A DNA stretch of 64,000 bases from Pogostemon cablin (taxonomy: Eukaryota > Streptophyta > Magnoliopsida > Lamiales > Lamiaceae), in the NCBI GenBank assembly GCA_023678885.1, contig CM042985.1:4266985-4330984 (forward strand). Reading direction: 5' to 3'. This document shows positions 25,565 to 36,869 of the stretch, piece by piece (position 1 is the stretch's first letter; each line of letters opens with the position of its first letter). The notes beneath the pieces were generated by a model. That model did not search any database. It saw nothing but the letters and a program-made list of their open reading frames with translations, and was not told the DNA's origin. The position numbers and the translations under genes are program-made.

Positions 25565-25895
25565 TGGTCACCGTTTTTTTATTCAGCGACGACTCAATCG
25601 ATTGGAAACCCCAAATTGTTTAATACGCAACTGGAATCTTCAGTTTTACTCAAGAATTTGCCAAGTATCGATCGTGTAGACCTAACAACAACTCAAAGAT
25701 TAAGTAGTTGTGACGGAATCATGGTTTTGGTCGGCGGAGGTGGTGGGTCGTTGTGGTTTGCCGGTAGATGGCCCGTGGCTTTACTCGTTTGTTCTTATGT
25801 TTTTTAATCAGAAAAAGAATAATAATTGGGAATTACGTTGGATATAGCGTGGAGTTTGGATTAGTGATTTATGAGTAATCACATCCATTTAATTA

Positions 25896-26191
25896 GACAA
25901 TTTATAGTGTGCACGGTGCACCTAAAGATAAGTATACCCACATATAAATATAAACAAAAATATATATAATTAAAAATAAAAATGTATATAATTTAATTGT
26001 TAATTTTTTAATAAAAATTGTATATAATATTCAATAAAATATTATATACATATGGATATTAATTTTTTTAATGAAAAATTAATGTGAAAAAAATATACAA
26101 TTATTACAAAACACATATACAAAATAGAATAATATGTATAAAAAATAGAATAAAAATGTATACGGGTGGAGGGTTCACCCAATATACACTC
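25896..26191 (+). mobile_element. Mutator-type MITE, family B copy 1
   Basis: A 296-bp element with the perfect 9-bp target duplication ATTTAATTA (25887-25895 and 26192-26200). It starts GACAATTTATAGTGTGCACG and its inverted right end reads GAGTGTATATTGGGTGAACC. The interior is built of spaced GTATAC/TATACAATT words. Shares layout with the copies at 26344 and 34369. Confidence 0.85.
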
Positions 26192-26343
26192 ATTTAATTA
26201 TAGTCAATGGTCAACACTTTCATTTGTTTAATTTTTAAGGTGATTATTTGGTTCAAATAGTTTTTTGTTTTGATTTTGAAATAAACAAATAAATTCAAAC
26301 TTAAATTTTAAAAAGAGATCATCAAGGTAAGCTATTAATTAAT

Positions 26344-26670
26344 GGCTAAATATAGTGTGCACCCACGTACAAATATAAGCAAAAACATACACAATTATGA
26401 GTAAAAATGTATACAATTTAATTGTTAATTTTTTTAATAAAAAATTGAGTGTAAAAAAATGTACAATTATTAAAATACATGTATACACTATTGAATAAAA
26501 AATTATACACATATGAATGCTTATTTTTTTAATGAAAAACTTAGTGTGAAAAAAGTATACAATTATTACAAAACACGTATACAAAAGAGAATAACATGTA
26601 TACAAAATAGAATAAAAAGTTATACAAATATGGGTGCAAGGGTGCACCCGGGTACACCTAATATATACTC
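26344..26670 (+). mobile_element. Mutator-type MITE, family B copy 2
   Basis: A 327-bp element with the perfect 9-bp duplication TTAATTAAT (26335-26343 and 26671-26679). It starts GGCTAAATATAGTGTGCACC and its inverted right end reads GAGTATATATTAGGTGTACC. Same orientation as copy 1, only about 150 bp away, yet each has its own target duplication, so both are independent insertions. Confidence 0.85.
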
Positions 26671-26679
26671 TTAATTAAT

Positions 26680-27633
26680 TCTATAATTTCAAAACATGTA
26701 GAGTAGTATATATCTCCCTCTTCTTCGAATAATACACTTTTTTTTCTTTCTTTCCTTTTCGTCTAATTCCTTACATAAATATATTTATTTGACATAAATT
26801 AATATGTTTTTATATAAATAAATTACAATACTTTATAAAAAATCAGCAAAATAGATTGAAACCTTACATATTTCAATTCAGAACAGGCGGTTACCCTAAC
26901 TTTTTTTTTTTTCGAAATATCACAATTCGAGGTTTTAAAAAAATCGAAAAACTTAAACCAAAACTGTTCTAGTTTTGGTTCAATTTCAATTATTCATTTT
27001 CTAGAACTGAAATCGGCATTTCGAAATAAAAAAAACAATTTGGAATCGTGGTGAAAGTCTAAATTAGTCTATTATTACTGGAGAGGATTAATATCTTTAT
27101 CTATGTCAGTTACCATTGTGTGATCTGTTCCATACGATAATTAGAATAATAAATTATCTAATTTTAAAGGATAATATAACAATTTTAAAATTCAAAAGGG
27201 TTTGAATAATTCTGCTATAAGATAAGAATAATCAAAGTCAATAATAATAATAAAAATCCTATAAAATAAGATTAGTCTCTTCTAAATCAAATTTACATCA
27301 TAAACTTTATGATCTCCTTAATTTAAACACCCTGATCATCCTATAGGTTTACACCGTAAATCCATTTTATATAAGTATTTGTAAAATAAAATACTCCAAA
27401 ATAACCGGCCCAAAAGATATGATCCAAAATTCCAAATTGATGAACTTTCACTCTGTTTTCTAAACTTCCACATTCCACAACACCCTTACATTGAACTAAC
27501 GCTAATATTATCCTTAACTGTATATTTAGTATATAAACGACGACATCATCGAATCAACATAAATAAGGTTGCTAACAGCAATAACAACTTATAACACTAG
27601 TATTGAAGTGAGAGTAAATACTAGTGCAGTCCA
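26680..27633. other. AT-rich spacer downstream of carbonic anhydrase
   Basis: No coding signal was seen. It contains the 3' flank of the carbonic anhydrase gene near its right end. A direct or inverted phrase 'tttcgaaat' recurs near 26910-27025. Confidence 0.5.
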
Positions 27634-29230
27634 TTAGATCATGGTGGAAACATCGTATACGTCCAATTGTCGTTGATTGATTGGTTGACAAGGCCTGGCA
27701 TTGAACTTGCACCTTATGTCCAAAGGAGCCTTGAGAGCCTCTACTTGTTCCTCAGATATTGTTCTCGCCTATATTATACATGCACTCAAATTAATCCATA
27801 TATATTCCATCATAATTAAATCAACTCTAAGGCTAAGACTAAATATCATTAAGCTTAATTGCCAAATAAAAAGTTTATATTAATACGAGATTAAATGGAA
27901 AGATTTGAGGTAATAATTACCTTTGCAAGAACGAGATAGACAACACCCTCGGTGCAAGGAGGAGCACTAAAAGAGCCCATATATCTGTAATACTTGGTGG
28001 GAGTTGTCCTTAATTCTGCTGGATGAAATAACCCCAATGATATTGGACTACCCCTCGTTTCCACATTTTCAAATTCGTATAATTTCTTCTGTATCTGCAA
28101 CTTCAGAATTAACCAGATATTAGTTGCTTTTATATCCAATATCCTTAAAGCTATTATTCCAACTTAGCGAGACCGAGCAGTGCAAAGCCGAGCTCGAGTA
28201 ATTTTCGAGCCCAATCGTCGAATTACTCGAGCTCGGCTCGATAACTACTTGAATATGCACTTTTGGGCTCGCTCGGCTCGTTTATGAAACAAGCATATGG
28301 CAAGCTCTAACTCGAGCTCGAGTATTTATAAACCCAACTGAGTTCAAGCCTTATCGAGGCGAGCCGAACTCGTTAAACTTAACAGCCCTGATAGGACCTT
28401 AATTCTTGGATTGGGTGAAGTTTGACCTTTTCAAGAACTGGATCAGGGTGACCGTATTCGTAAAGGGTTGCCACTACTAAAACTTTGTTATCTTCAGAAA
28501 CATGCACCATATGAAGCTCTGCAGCAAACCTGCAGTACTCGAATCTACAAATCAGAAACAGAGAGAGAGAGATCTAGAGACAGAGGGGGGGGGGGGGGTT
28601 TGAAAAATGGCACCTTTTTCCATCAATTCTGTGTTCAGAAGGAGAATGCCAGTGCATCTGCTTCAAGCTATACGTCTTACCATCTTCTGTTATCTCTCCT
28701 GTATGATCCGGGTACACTATCTGCACTGACCCGACTCAACCCGTTACTCACCCCAACAATTTACTCCATTTATATAAATTGAGAGAGAGAGAGAAGTACC
28801 CACCCCTACGGTGAACTTGTAATCGACTAAAGTGACATTGACAGCACGGTAGTCTCTCACAAGAGGCTTCAGATTGGCATTCACCACGGCTTTGGCTGTC
28901 ACGATATCGATGGGCGACTGTGATCTTCCAGAAGCGCACAGAGAGAAGTTTGGATTCAGGGAGGCCCACCGGCCCGGCCCGGTTGCTCCTGAGTATGTGA
29001 ACTGGAGTGGGCTCTCCACCTCTGCACAACATATAGATTAAATTAATTCAGACACAAGATTACAACTGATCACAACACATGATTGGAAAATCAAGAATAG
29101 TGGAGTATATTCTTTGTGAGATGAAAGAGGCTGATCCAAGAATCACAACACTGCAGGCTGTTGTAACCATGAAGAACACCACTGTAAGAGCACCCATATT
29201 CTTGGATTTTGTGTGTTTGGTATTACTCAT
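27634..29230 (-). CDS. Alpha-type carbonic anhydrase, secretory pathway
   Basis: Predicted exons are 29152-29230, 28800-29021, 28614-28725, 28427-28529, 27921-28094 and 27634-27768, giving 274 residues, the usual plant alpha-CA size. It catalyses CO2 + H2O to bicarbonate and a proton. The N terminus has a hydrophobic signal peptide (GALTVVFFMVTTAC). The mature part shows GRSQSPIDI, the three zinc histidines (two in QMHWHSPSEH, one in AELHMVH), and APPCTEGVVY; Cys in FSLCASG and APPCTEG would form the conserved disulfide. The exon 1 donor (A|GTGTTG at 29151) is weak and chosen because it alone gives the right phase and length. The start could also be the internal Met at 29195-29197. The intron at 28095-28426 holds a repeat. 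Closest Arabidopsis relatives would be the ACA group; no single member is claimed. Confidence 0.85.
28160..28394. mobile_element. hAT-like repeat fragment in a carbonic anhydrase intron
   Basis: The block is dense in GAGCTCGAG / GGCTCG words in both orientations and ends ...TTAACAGCCCTG, whose inverted form CAGGGCTGTTAA looks like a hAT terminus with subterminal repeats. No matching left terminus or 8-bp duplication was found, so it is probably truncated on the left. Confidence 0.5.
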
Positions 29231-29990
29231 CTTAATAATCATTGGTTTTATATGCTTATTAATTTTGTTTAGTCAAAGGTGTTACCAATTGTTCTAATGA
29301 CAAACAGTAACTTCCAGATTGGTTATGCAGAAGGGGACTTGCTGCTGTGCCTGTGCCCACCATCCATCATCACCATTGCTAGTGGAGCCACTTCCTTTTT
29401 GAGCTGATTCAAACCATCTAAATTTATTAATTTAATATATAAAAATGAATTTAATTTAGATGTGGAGAAAATGAAATACTCCTACTACAAAATTTGAGAT
29501 ATTTCAACCATATCAAGTTTGTAAGATAAAGACATCAAGAGCTCATCATACAATCACACAATTTATTTTATTTTATTTTATCTTGTTGAAACTTGAAAGT
29601 AATAATGGAGACAAAGCCATCCAACAATAAAGTTGGACCCGACATCCAACCACTCCTAATTTTGGTAGTGCTAGTTGTCCATGTCAAAATCTTGATTAAC
29701 ATTACGAAAAAAGTGAAGATCTTTTGATAGATGAAGAAACAAAGTCAGATAACACCTCCTGTAATAATATATAGAGAGAAATATCACCCTAAAATACATA
29801 TAATAACACTTCTGTTTCCGAAATCTTAATGAATAATTACAAGATTTAAGGTTGCAATTTAATCTCAAGATCATTCTTACACAAATAGCTATGTATATAC
29901 CAGAAAGTGTCTCTATTGTGATCTCCAATTCTAACCTATGAAATATTAGATACATCATGTATGATTTAAAGGAAAAACATTTGAAAACAG
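29231..29990. other. Spacer between carbonic anhydrase and the thioredoxin-fold gene
   Basis: This stretch should contain the carbonic anhydrase promoter on its left side and the 3' UTR of the next minus-strand gene on its right. A 'ttttattttattttat' tract lies near 29565-29582. No further gene is seen. Confidence 0.5.
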
Positions 29991-32900
29991 TCAACTACTA
30001 AGAGCATAAGTTGCCCTAAGATACTCGATGATATCAGCACTTTCGAACATTTGAACACCTGTGTTCGGATCCTCCAAGTACGGCACCTGTTGTGTTAACA
30101 TATAAGAGAAGTTGTCATATCTGCCTATTAATGTAGTGCGAGTGTGTTCACACCCAGATCGTGTGGTACGAGCATGCTTGCCCAAAGCATAGCTCAAGTG
30201 GTAGAAATGATGGCGAGAGTATAGGGGTTAGATTCTTGCCAAATACATGAGATTGAATCACTACAAGTGCAACTAAACATCAAATTCTCTAGCACTTTGC
30301 CTCATATCCAATCCCCAGTCAGGATAATGGGTGGGGGGTGTTTTTGTTTTTAATGAGCGTATTAAGAAACAATTAAAACTACCTGAAAATGCCCAACTCT
30401 CTCGTAGAGGATTTGTCTTTTTGGGCTGCCTCGTGCACAACTGCAACAATCCCATATAGGCCAGGTCAATAGGGAAAATGAACAAATGACCGGCATTTAA
30501 ACATTCTGAGAACTAAATGGACTTTACCTGTGAAGTATGTGAGGTAGCTCTAACTCGACAAGTACTTCTCGTACAACTTTGCAAAATGGCGATGCCTGGA
30601 CAAAAGTAATTTGTTACATATATAGGAAATAGTGTGCTTCTTCTAACATGCATAAAGTTACATGATCAACAACCCAAATCATCTTATTGTAGAGATATGT
30701 ATTAAACTAAAAATCACTGATTTCTTCAGTATCACCGTAATCTGACCTCATAAGCCCAAATCTCAAGAGGCTTGGGTGGCAGTTTTGATGGAGTGTAGGA
30801 AGAGCCCTGCATAGTTAAGGGTTGAACATAGTCCAGATTAAATGGAGCCAAAAATGATTGATATTTTTAATGAAGATTTTTTTTGTTTCTCTTCAGATCT
30901 CAATACACAAGAAATACTAAAAAAAAAATGGCATTAAAAGAGGTGGGTTGTGAGAAAGCAGAGAAAATGTATACCTTCCCCAGTCGACCAATCATTGCGA
31001 GTCCCTCTGTTAAAGTCTACAGGAACAAACATGTGGGAGTTAAAACTTATTAAAAAAAAAAGTGAAGTGATTCCAGAAGCGTCTGCTTACAGTTAATAGA
31101 CCAAGAGACAACAGCAATGGGACATTGCCATCACCTGAAAAAAATAATTCAAAGGTTTTGAATAAACAAAGAAAAGTGCTCAAGGTAAAGATGAAAAGAA
31201 TATGATATACAACACGAACATGCATAGGCTGATCAATTTTCAACATAAATATTGGAAGATTCCAATAAATCCAGTCAAAAACCTTCATTATACCACCCTC
31301 ATACTGCATCTAGTACAATATCCCATGGGCCATGTGGATCACTCTTTTAAATTGGAACAGAAAAGCAAAATTACACAAGGTTGTAAAACAGATTGAAACG
31401 ACATACCATATTTCCCAACCAAGTACTTGATTATGTCATCTGATTCATACATAGAAACTCCTGTATTTGGGTCCACCTAAAGCAGAAGAAAACAAAGATG
31501 TTTAAAAAAAAGAGTCAATACTTCATGGGGGGATTGTGACACACTCTTCCAGAATATGCACAGAATAAGGTTTCCATTTAATTTGACACTACCATGTTTA
31601 ATAATTAAGTCGATTCATTGAAGATATGAGATTTATTTAACATCAAGTCAGTAACAAAGTCTCAACATAGTATCTCCTCAAAACAATTATCAAACTTGAA
31701 GAAGTCTCGTTTAGCCAAGACACGAAAATATAATTACCAACTATTATCTTAATATTAGATAATTTTCCTTAAATCACGCATCAAAAAGAATATATCAATC
31801 ACACAACTGATGCAACATATGCATTCTGGATTTTGCAGCTAAAGTAAGAAAATGTACTATTATTTATCTGGAAGCTTTCAATGAGATATCCTCTTTAAAT
31901 AATTTTCTAGACCCAAGAATGGGAGATGAATGTATTTTAACAACACGATTCTGCAAGAAAACTAAAGCTGTTCCATTTGATCAGATAACTTGATGTCAAT
32001 GCACAACTGTCTAACCATGTAAGGGAACTGCTGCTTTCCACCCATTTGAACAACAGCGGGACGGAAGTTTGGGCCATTTCTTGGACAAGGGTAAAATAAG
32101 ACATCAAGATCCAAATATGCAACAACTTCTCGAACCTGTGATCACATGAAGCATCAATCAGTGCCACAAAGTAGATACCATATTCTGTGGCTACAGATAT
32201 TTTTTTCTGATAATACCTTCCTACAAAATGGGCAGCTGGAGGAATTTCCACAAGTTACATCATAATCCACAAGTTGCAAATAAACAGAATACGCAATTAG
32301 TTTTTATTCAAGTAGTTACAAATAAATATAATAGTGAAACCAAAATTCTAGCCCAAAAATTTCATGCGATGATTTTTGGAGTACATATTTACAAAACCTC
32401 AAGAAGAGAAGAGAAGAGATTCTGAATACCTCTCAAACTCATATATCTCAATTGGCTTCTCAGGACGAGGGCCTAACTTTGAAGCCTCTTTTAACTTAAA
32501 ACCTGAATAAATGTGATCTTAGAAGCATGCTCATCAAAAATTTGGCCAATCAACTAGATGAACATGGATAGATCACAATATTGCTATATTCTATTCATTC
32601 ATTTAAATGCGGAAAATACACAACCATATTTTTGTTGCCATAAGTTGAACGTCTAATTTTTTTATTTTTTATTTTTCCTTTTCCGTTGATAGGAACTTTC
32701 AAGTTTAGCATTTAAAGAAATATAACTTGCATTAAAAAAGAATATTAGATGATTTACTTTGGTTAAGAAGTATATTCAGTCAGTCGTTTAGTAAAACAGT
32801 TCAGAAGTCTGAAATATCTGGAATTTACCAGCAAATTCTAGAGCATACTGGTCTGCTGGAATCTCTTTAGCAGGCACAAAAGTTACAGAATACCTGTCAT

Positions 32901-33999
32901 TGCCATGAACCTTAAAATGAAATAACCACGCTGATAAAAATTAAAGCTTAGGATGCCATGATGCAATCTCTGAATTTATATCATGTAGACAGACTTAGAG
33001 GGGTCCTAGCCACAATAAAATTCAACTAACCAGAAAAATCACAAAACTTCCACAAATCTTACAAGGAAAGATTATTTAGTGTTCAATTTCAAGGCCACAG
33101 AGGTATATCACAAACTCCTTGTGCAACTATAAGAATTTGAAATCTTGAAGCAAAGCTCATTTTCTTTCTAGATACTAAGGTTTCCTGAATAAATGCTTAG
33201 CTCCTCTAAATAGCTACAGTAAGAGAACCATTTAAGATCGCAAACATTGCATCTCAATTCTCAAAGCATGACATTAGAATCTTTATGTTACAATTTTTTG
33301 CCTGGTAATTTATTGCTCGAATAACATACGGAGTACTTTAGTTTTTCTTCTGTGCTAACTGCTAAGGGGATACAATACAAACCCAAATAAAAAACTTCTA
33401 TAATTCTACCGATGCAGATCATACACATATACAGCACGTTGAAGCCACTCATACGCTAAATATAGGCAGTTCATTCAACTTTTCCCCCCATTTTTTGGGG
33501 GTAATTCAACTTCTTATTCCATTTAAAATCCAAATAAAAGTTCTCATATATACTATAACAAATACTTCAATGAAAACACATTCTAGCTATTTGATCATGA
33601 TAACATGTTATCTTCCTTCTAAAATCATAAAGAGAAGATCATGGCATACTTCATGACGATCAATCAAAACACATCAACAAATCCGCGCTAAGGAAATGGC
33701 ACATTTAATCACATAAGAATAGGAAGGTAGGGAATTGAATACCCAGAGACAAGGACACTGGTGGTTAGGCGAAATATCAGAGCAAGAGAAGCCCCCAAAA
33801 TGTCGAAAACCTTATCGGGCCGAACCGAAAACGGCTTGGGCTTGGGAGCCTTAAAATTGGGCGGCGACGATATCGAAGCCAGAGAGGATTCTGAAGAATT
33901 TGCCGTCGACTTCACGGCAAAAACTCTGTCGTTTGGTGCTCTGCGGGTTAACACAGGCCGGAAAATTGGGGTTGGAGTGAAGTTCAATATTCCGGCCAT
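29991..33999 (-). CDS. Plastid-targeted protein with two thioredoxin/GST-N-like domains in tandem
   Basis: Twelve exons: 33743-33999, 32829-32893, 32430-32502, 32217-32235, 32016-32135, 31407-31476, 31091-31134, 30975-31016, 30747-30806, 30528-30595, 30383-30440, 29991-30086. Sum 972 nt, 323 residues. The first about 60 residues are Ser/Thr/Pro-rich and acid-poor, a probable chloroplast transit peptide; ATG 33999 (MAGILNF) is preferred over an upstream in-frame ATG. Each half has a glutaredoxin-like redox start (ESCPFCRKVREVVAYLDLD; ASPFCKVVREVLVELELP) and a cis-Pro/GSH-site block (QQFPYMVDPNTGVSMYES; FQVPYLEDPNTGVQMFES) ending in IIKYL / IIEYL. The first domain has CxxC, the second only the distal Cys, suggesting different chemistry. 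The protein matches a plant family of tandem GST N-terminal domain proteins; the substrate is not known to me. Exon 4 is only 19 nt. Confidence 0.85.
30178..30352 (+). mobile_element. tRNA-derived SINE-like insertion in the last intron of the thioredoxin-fold gene
   Basis: A box A-like TAGCTCAAGTGG (30190-30201) and a box B-like GGTTAGATTC (30227-30236) lie about 36 bp apart, the spacing of an RNA polymerase III promoter. The unit ends in a T-rich tail (TGTTTTTGTTTTTA). It does not fold as a functional tRNA. The target duplication was not located, so both ends are approximate. Confidence 0.5.
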
Positions 34000-34079
34000 G
34001 GATTCCAGCGAGGAATGAGTGGAAGTGTGAAATTCGGTAATTGATATGTGGCTTGAAAGTTGAAACCAAACAGGCAACA

Positions 34080-34368
34080 ACTCATATTTAATTTAATTTA
34101 ATTTAATTTAATTTAATTTAATTTAATTTAAATATAATTCATTTTATACCTCATCAACGTTGATGCATACATTTATAGGTTATTATGAGTGCACTGCTAT
34201 AGTAAATTAAAGATGCAGTGGATAATTATTAAATTTATTATTAATTATTTTATTTATCAAGATATAAGATTAAATGAAAATCAAATTTAATGGTTTAGAT
34301 TATTCAAGTAAATTTCTTTTTTTTCCTTGTATTAATATGTAGTATGATCCAAGATTTCTTTCATAGTA
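34080..34368. repeat. (AATTT)n microsatellite and AT-rich spacer
   Basis: About nine AATTT units (34088-34130) lie just upstream of the thioredoxin-fold gene, within its likely promoter. The rest is AT-rich with nothing else recognised. Confidence 0.7.
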
Positions 34369-34651
34369 GGCAATTTATTGCACATAAAGATAGGGTGCAC
34401 CCATATACAAATATAAACAAAAATATATACAATTAAGAGTAAAAATATATACAATTTAATTATTAATTTTTTTAATGAAAATTTGTATATAATATTCAAT
34501 AAAAAATTATACGCATATAGATGTTAGTTTTTTTAATGAAAACTTAATGTGAAAAAAGTTACAATTATTACAAAACACGTATACAAAATAGAATAAAAAG
34601 ATATACACATATGGATGCACCATTGCAGCCGGATGCTCCCAATATACACCC
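34369..34651 (+). mobile_element. Mutator-type MITE, family B copy 3
   Basis: A 283-bp element with the perfect 9-bp duplication TTCATAGTA (34360-34368 and 34652-34660). It begins GGCAATTTATTGCACATAAA and ends ...CCCAATATACACCC. The interior aligns with copies at 25896 and 26344 over most of its length, including ACAAAACACGTATACAAAAT-type words. Confidence 0.85.
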
Positions 34652-34660
34652 TTCATAGTA

Positions 34661-35568
34661 TCATAAAAGTATGTTCTGGTCAGTTTGAGATTAAATTATT
34701 TTCAATGGGTTAAACATTGTTTCATTTTGCGTATGCCTAATTTTCTTGATAAAGACAATTTAATAATGTACAATGAAATGAAAGTAATAATAGATGCACA
34801 CTTATAAGTGTACGTAAAGAGGGCCAATATAATGATGTGAATAAACTAAAATATTAGAGTTCCACGAAGTGAATTTGGATTGTTCAAAGAATAGGAAATT
34901 CATTAGTATCATGCTCATCTTTGTGCTACCATGTGGATGTTGACACCAAACTAACCACTTATTTTTATCACCCTATCTTTTTTAAAAATAAGTGTTGTGC
35001 ACAACATATGGTTAAAAAAAAAAAGAGAGAGGCTAAGTTAATAGAAACATTAGTGACAGTATTTTGAAACATATAAGCTCATGAGAATATATACGTTTAA
35101 TTGAAATTAAAATATAGAAGATGAGAACAAAATGTAGTGTTGTCATGTTTAAAATTATGGATCACCAATCAATATAATTGAGTAAAAATATTGAAAGTCA
35201 CATAAAAAATGAAATAGATGAGAATAAAGAGGGAATCAAAATAGGATTCCTACAATCCCATAAAAAGAAATAGAAGATGGAGTGGGAGGAATCATGGGCA
35301 TGTGAAAGGCGAAGAGAACAAAGAATGGAATGGGAAAGTTGAGAACCCATTTTTTGAGACTTTGGTAGAGAGAGAGAGAGAGAGAGAGAGAATCCGGTTA
35401 AGTTAAGATTCTAGAAAGATTCCAATATTCTAGGGGAATCTCATCCACGTGGGGCCCACCCACGCAGCCTGGAATAGCATTCCGTGGTCATTTCTATCCT
35501 TGTCACCAATAGGATTGCGCGCTGTCAATCTGCCACACCCAATCCCTACCCAATCATTATCTGATTCT
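34661..35568. other. Spacer with a (GA)n tract
   Basis: No gene is seen. A GA repeat of about 24 bp lies at 35367-35391. A GC-richer patch with 'cacgtggggcccac' (35447-35460) precedes the nested retroelement; CACGTG and GGGCCCAC are plant promoter-type words, but no downstream ORF supports a gene here. Confidence 0.5.
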
Positions 35569-35652
35569 TGTTATGATGTTCCATATGGGTTCCGCAAGCG
35601 TGGGGTCAATCCTTTACCTTCCGCCCGTCATGGTTTTAGGTGAAGTTAGGGC

Positions 35653-36855
35653 TGTTGGATTGTATACTAAAATTCTAGCTTTAGTATGAACAATGTCATA
35701 ACAATATTTGAATTGAGAATCATTGATCAAATAATTGCATCTTATAATTTATTTATATGCATGATGCAATAGTCCACTTACTTTATACTGTAGATAATAT
35801 GTTGTGCGACAACACGCGGAAGATCATATTATCGGTTTCCTTATAAAGTATAAACAGATGCTCACAACTGAGATAGACGGGGACTCTCTATCAGTATGGT
35901 TGTAGTGTGGTTTGGTATTAGCTTGTCTTGGCTATAGAATCACATTAGTGCACTTGTGTGTATTGAGCAGGACCGCCTGAGATCGTTCGACTTATACTGA
36001 CTTATAGAAGAACTTGATCTCTGTTATTATGGAAGTTCGTGCTCTTAATCCCTATACAATAACCTCGACACGTAGGGCAGTATGTATTTCTTTGATTCAT
36101 CAATGGGTGAGATTTATATGTATTAAATCAACAAACTCGGTGAGTTGGGAAGTAGTGCTGTATCTATGGTGTGCTGTTGATTGTAGAAGGAATCCATGTC
36201 CGTCATAGGTTGATGATGTCCCCTTGAGGAGCTCATAAGGTTTATCATGTAAATCTTGCAAGTGGATTAATTTCCGGCATGATAATAAGGTTGAGTGGTA
36301 CTACTCTCGGATGAGATATTAATTATTTTGAGTTGTCAGTAACTTAATTAATTAATGGACATTGTTTTTTCTTAAACATGGGGAGACTATCGGGCTTATA
36401 ATAAGAAGGTGCCCAGAACATAATTTTGGGATTGGACGGGTAGTGCAGTAATAATATTTTAGTGGACTATATTATTATTATTGGATTTAATTAAAAGCTT
36501 TGGGCTAAGCTTGGTTAATTAAATTCAATTAAGGCCCAGCCAAATTTCTCCTCCTGGTCCCTGCTGTAGCCCAACTATATAAGTCATCTCAACTCCTGTT
36601 AACCCTAAGTCAGTGCCTCATTTGACAGTTAGAAAGAACAGGAGCAGATTGAGAGAATCCTGCGGATTGTTGCCCACACAACAGCAGGATTCGACTTGGG
36701 ACATACATCAGAAGATTAAGAGGTGGTTCTACACTGCTGTTCATTCTCTACATCGACCCAGAAGTACGGTAAACAATTCTAATTGCTTCCGCTGAATTTT
36801 GTTTTACTGTTAATCCTAACGGATCACGTTGAACCGCACGATCCAATTGCCAACA
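35653..36855 (+). repeat. 5' LTR of the Copia element
   Basis: Holds a TATA box CTATATAAG at 36575-36583, which should set the U3/R boundary shortly downstream. Short ORFs inside it are identical in frame to those of the 3' LTR and are not genes. Confidence 0.9.
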
Positions 36856-36869
36856 ATTGGTATCAGAGC

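Noticed and set aside
25346..25807. 153-codon plus-strand ORF
   Set aside because: Antisense to exon 1 and the upstream region of the GOLD-domain gene, whose exon has family-like sequence and proper splice phase.
26339..26647. 102-codon minus-strand ORF rich in Tyr, Ile and Cys
   Set aside because: It coincides with a Mutator-type MITE; its composition reflects the repeated TATAC words.
30188..30262. tRNA gene
   Set aside because: Pol III-like boxes are present but box B is imperfect and no acceptor stem pairs; a SINE-like remnant fits better.
35447..35640. CACGTGGGGCCCAC patch as a promoter of an unannotated gene
   Set aside because: No plausible coding sequence follows; the next feature is the nested retroelement.
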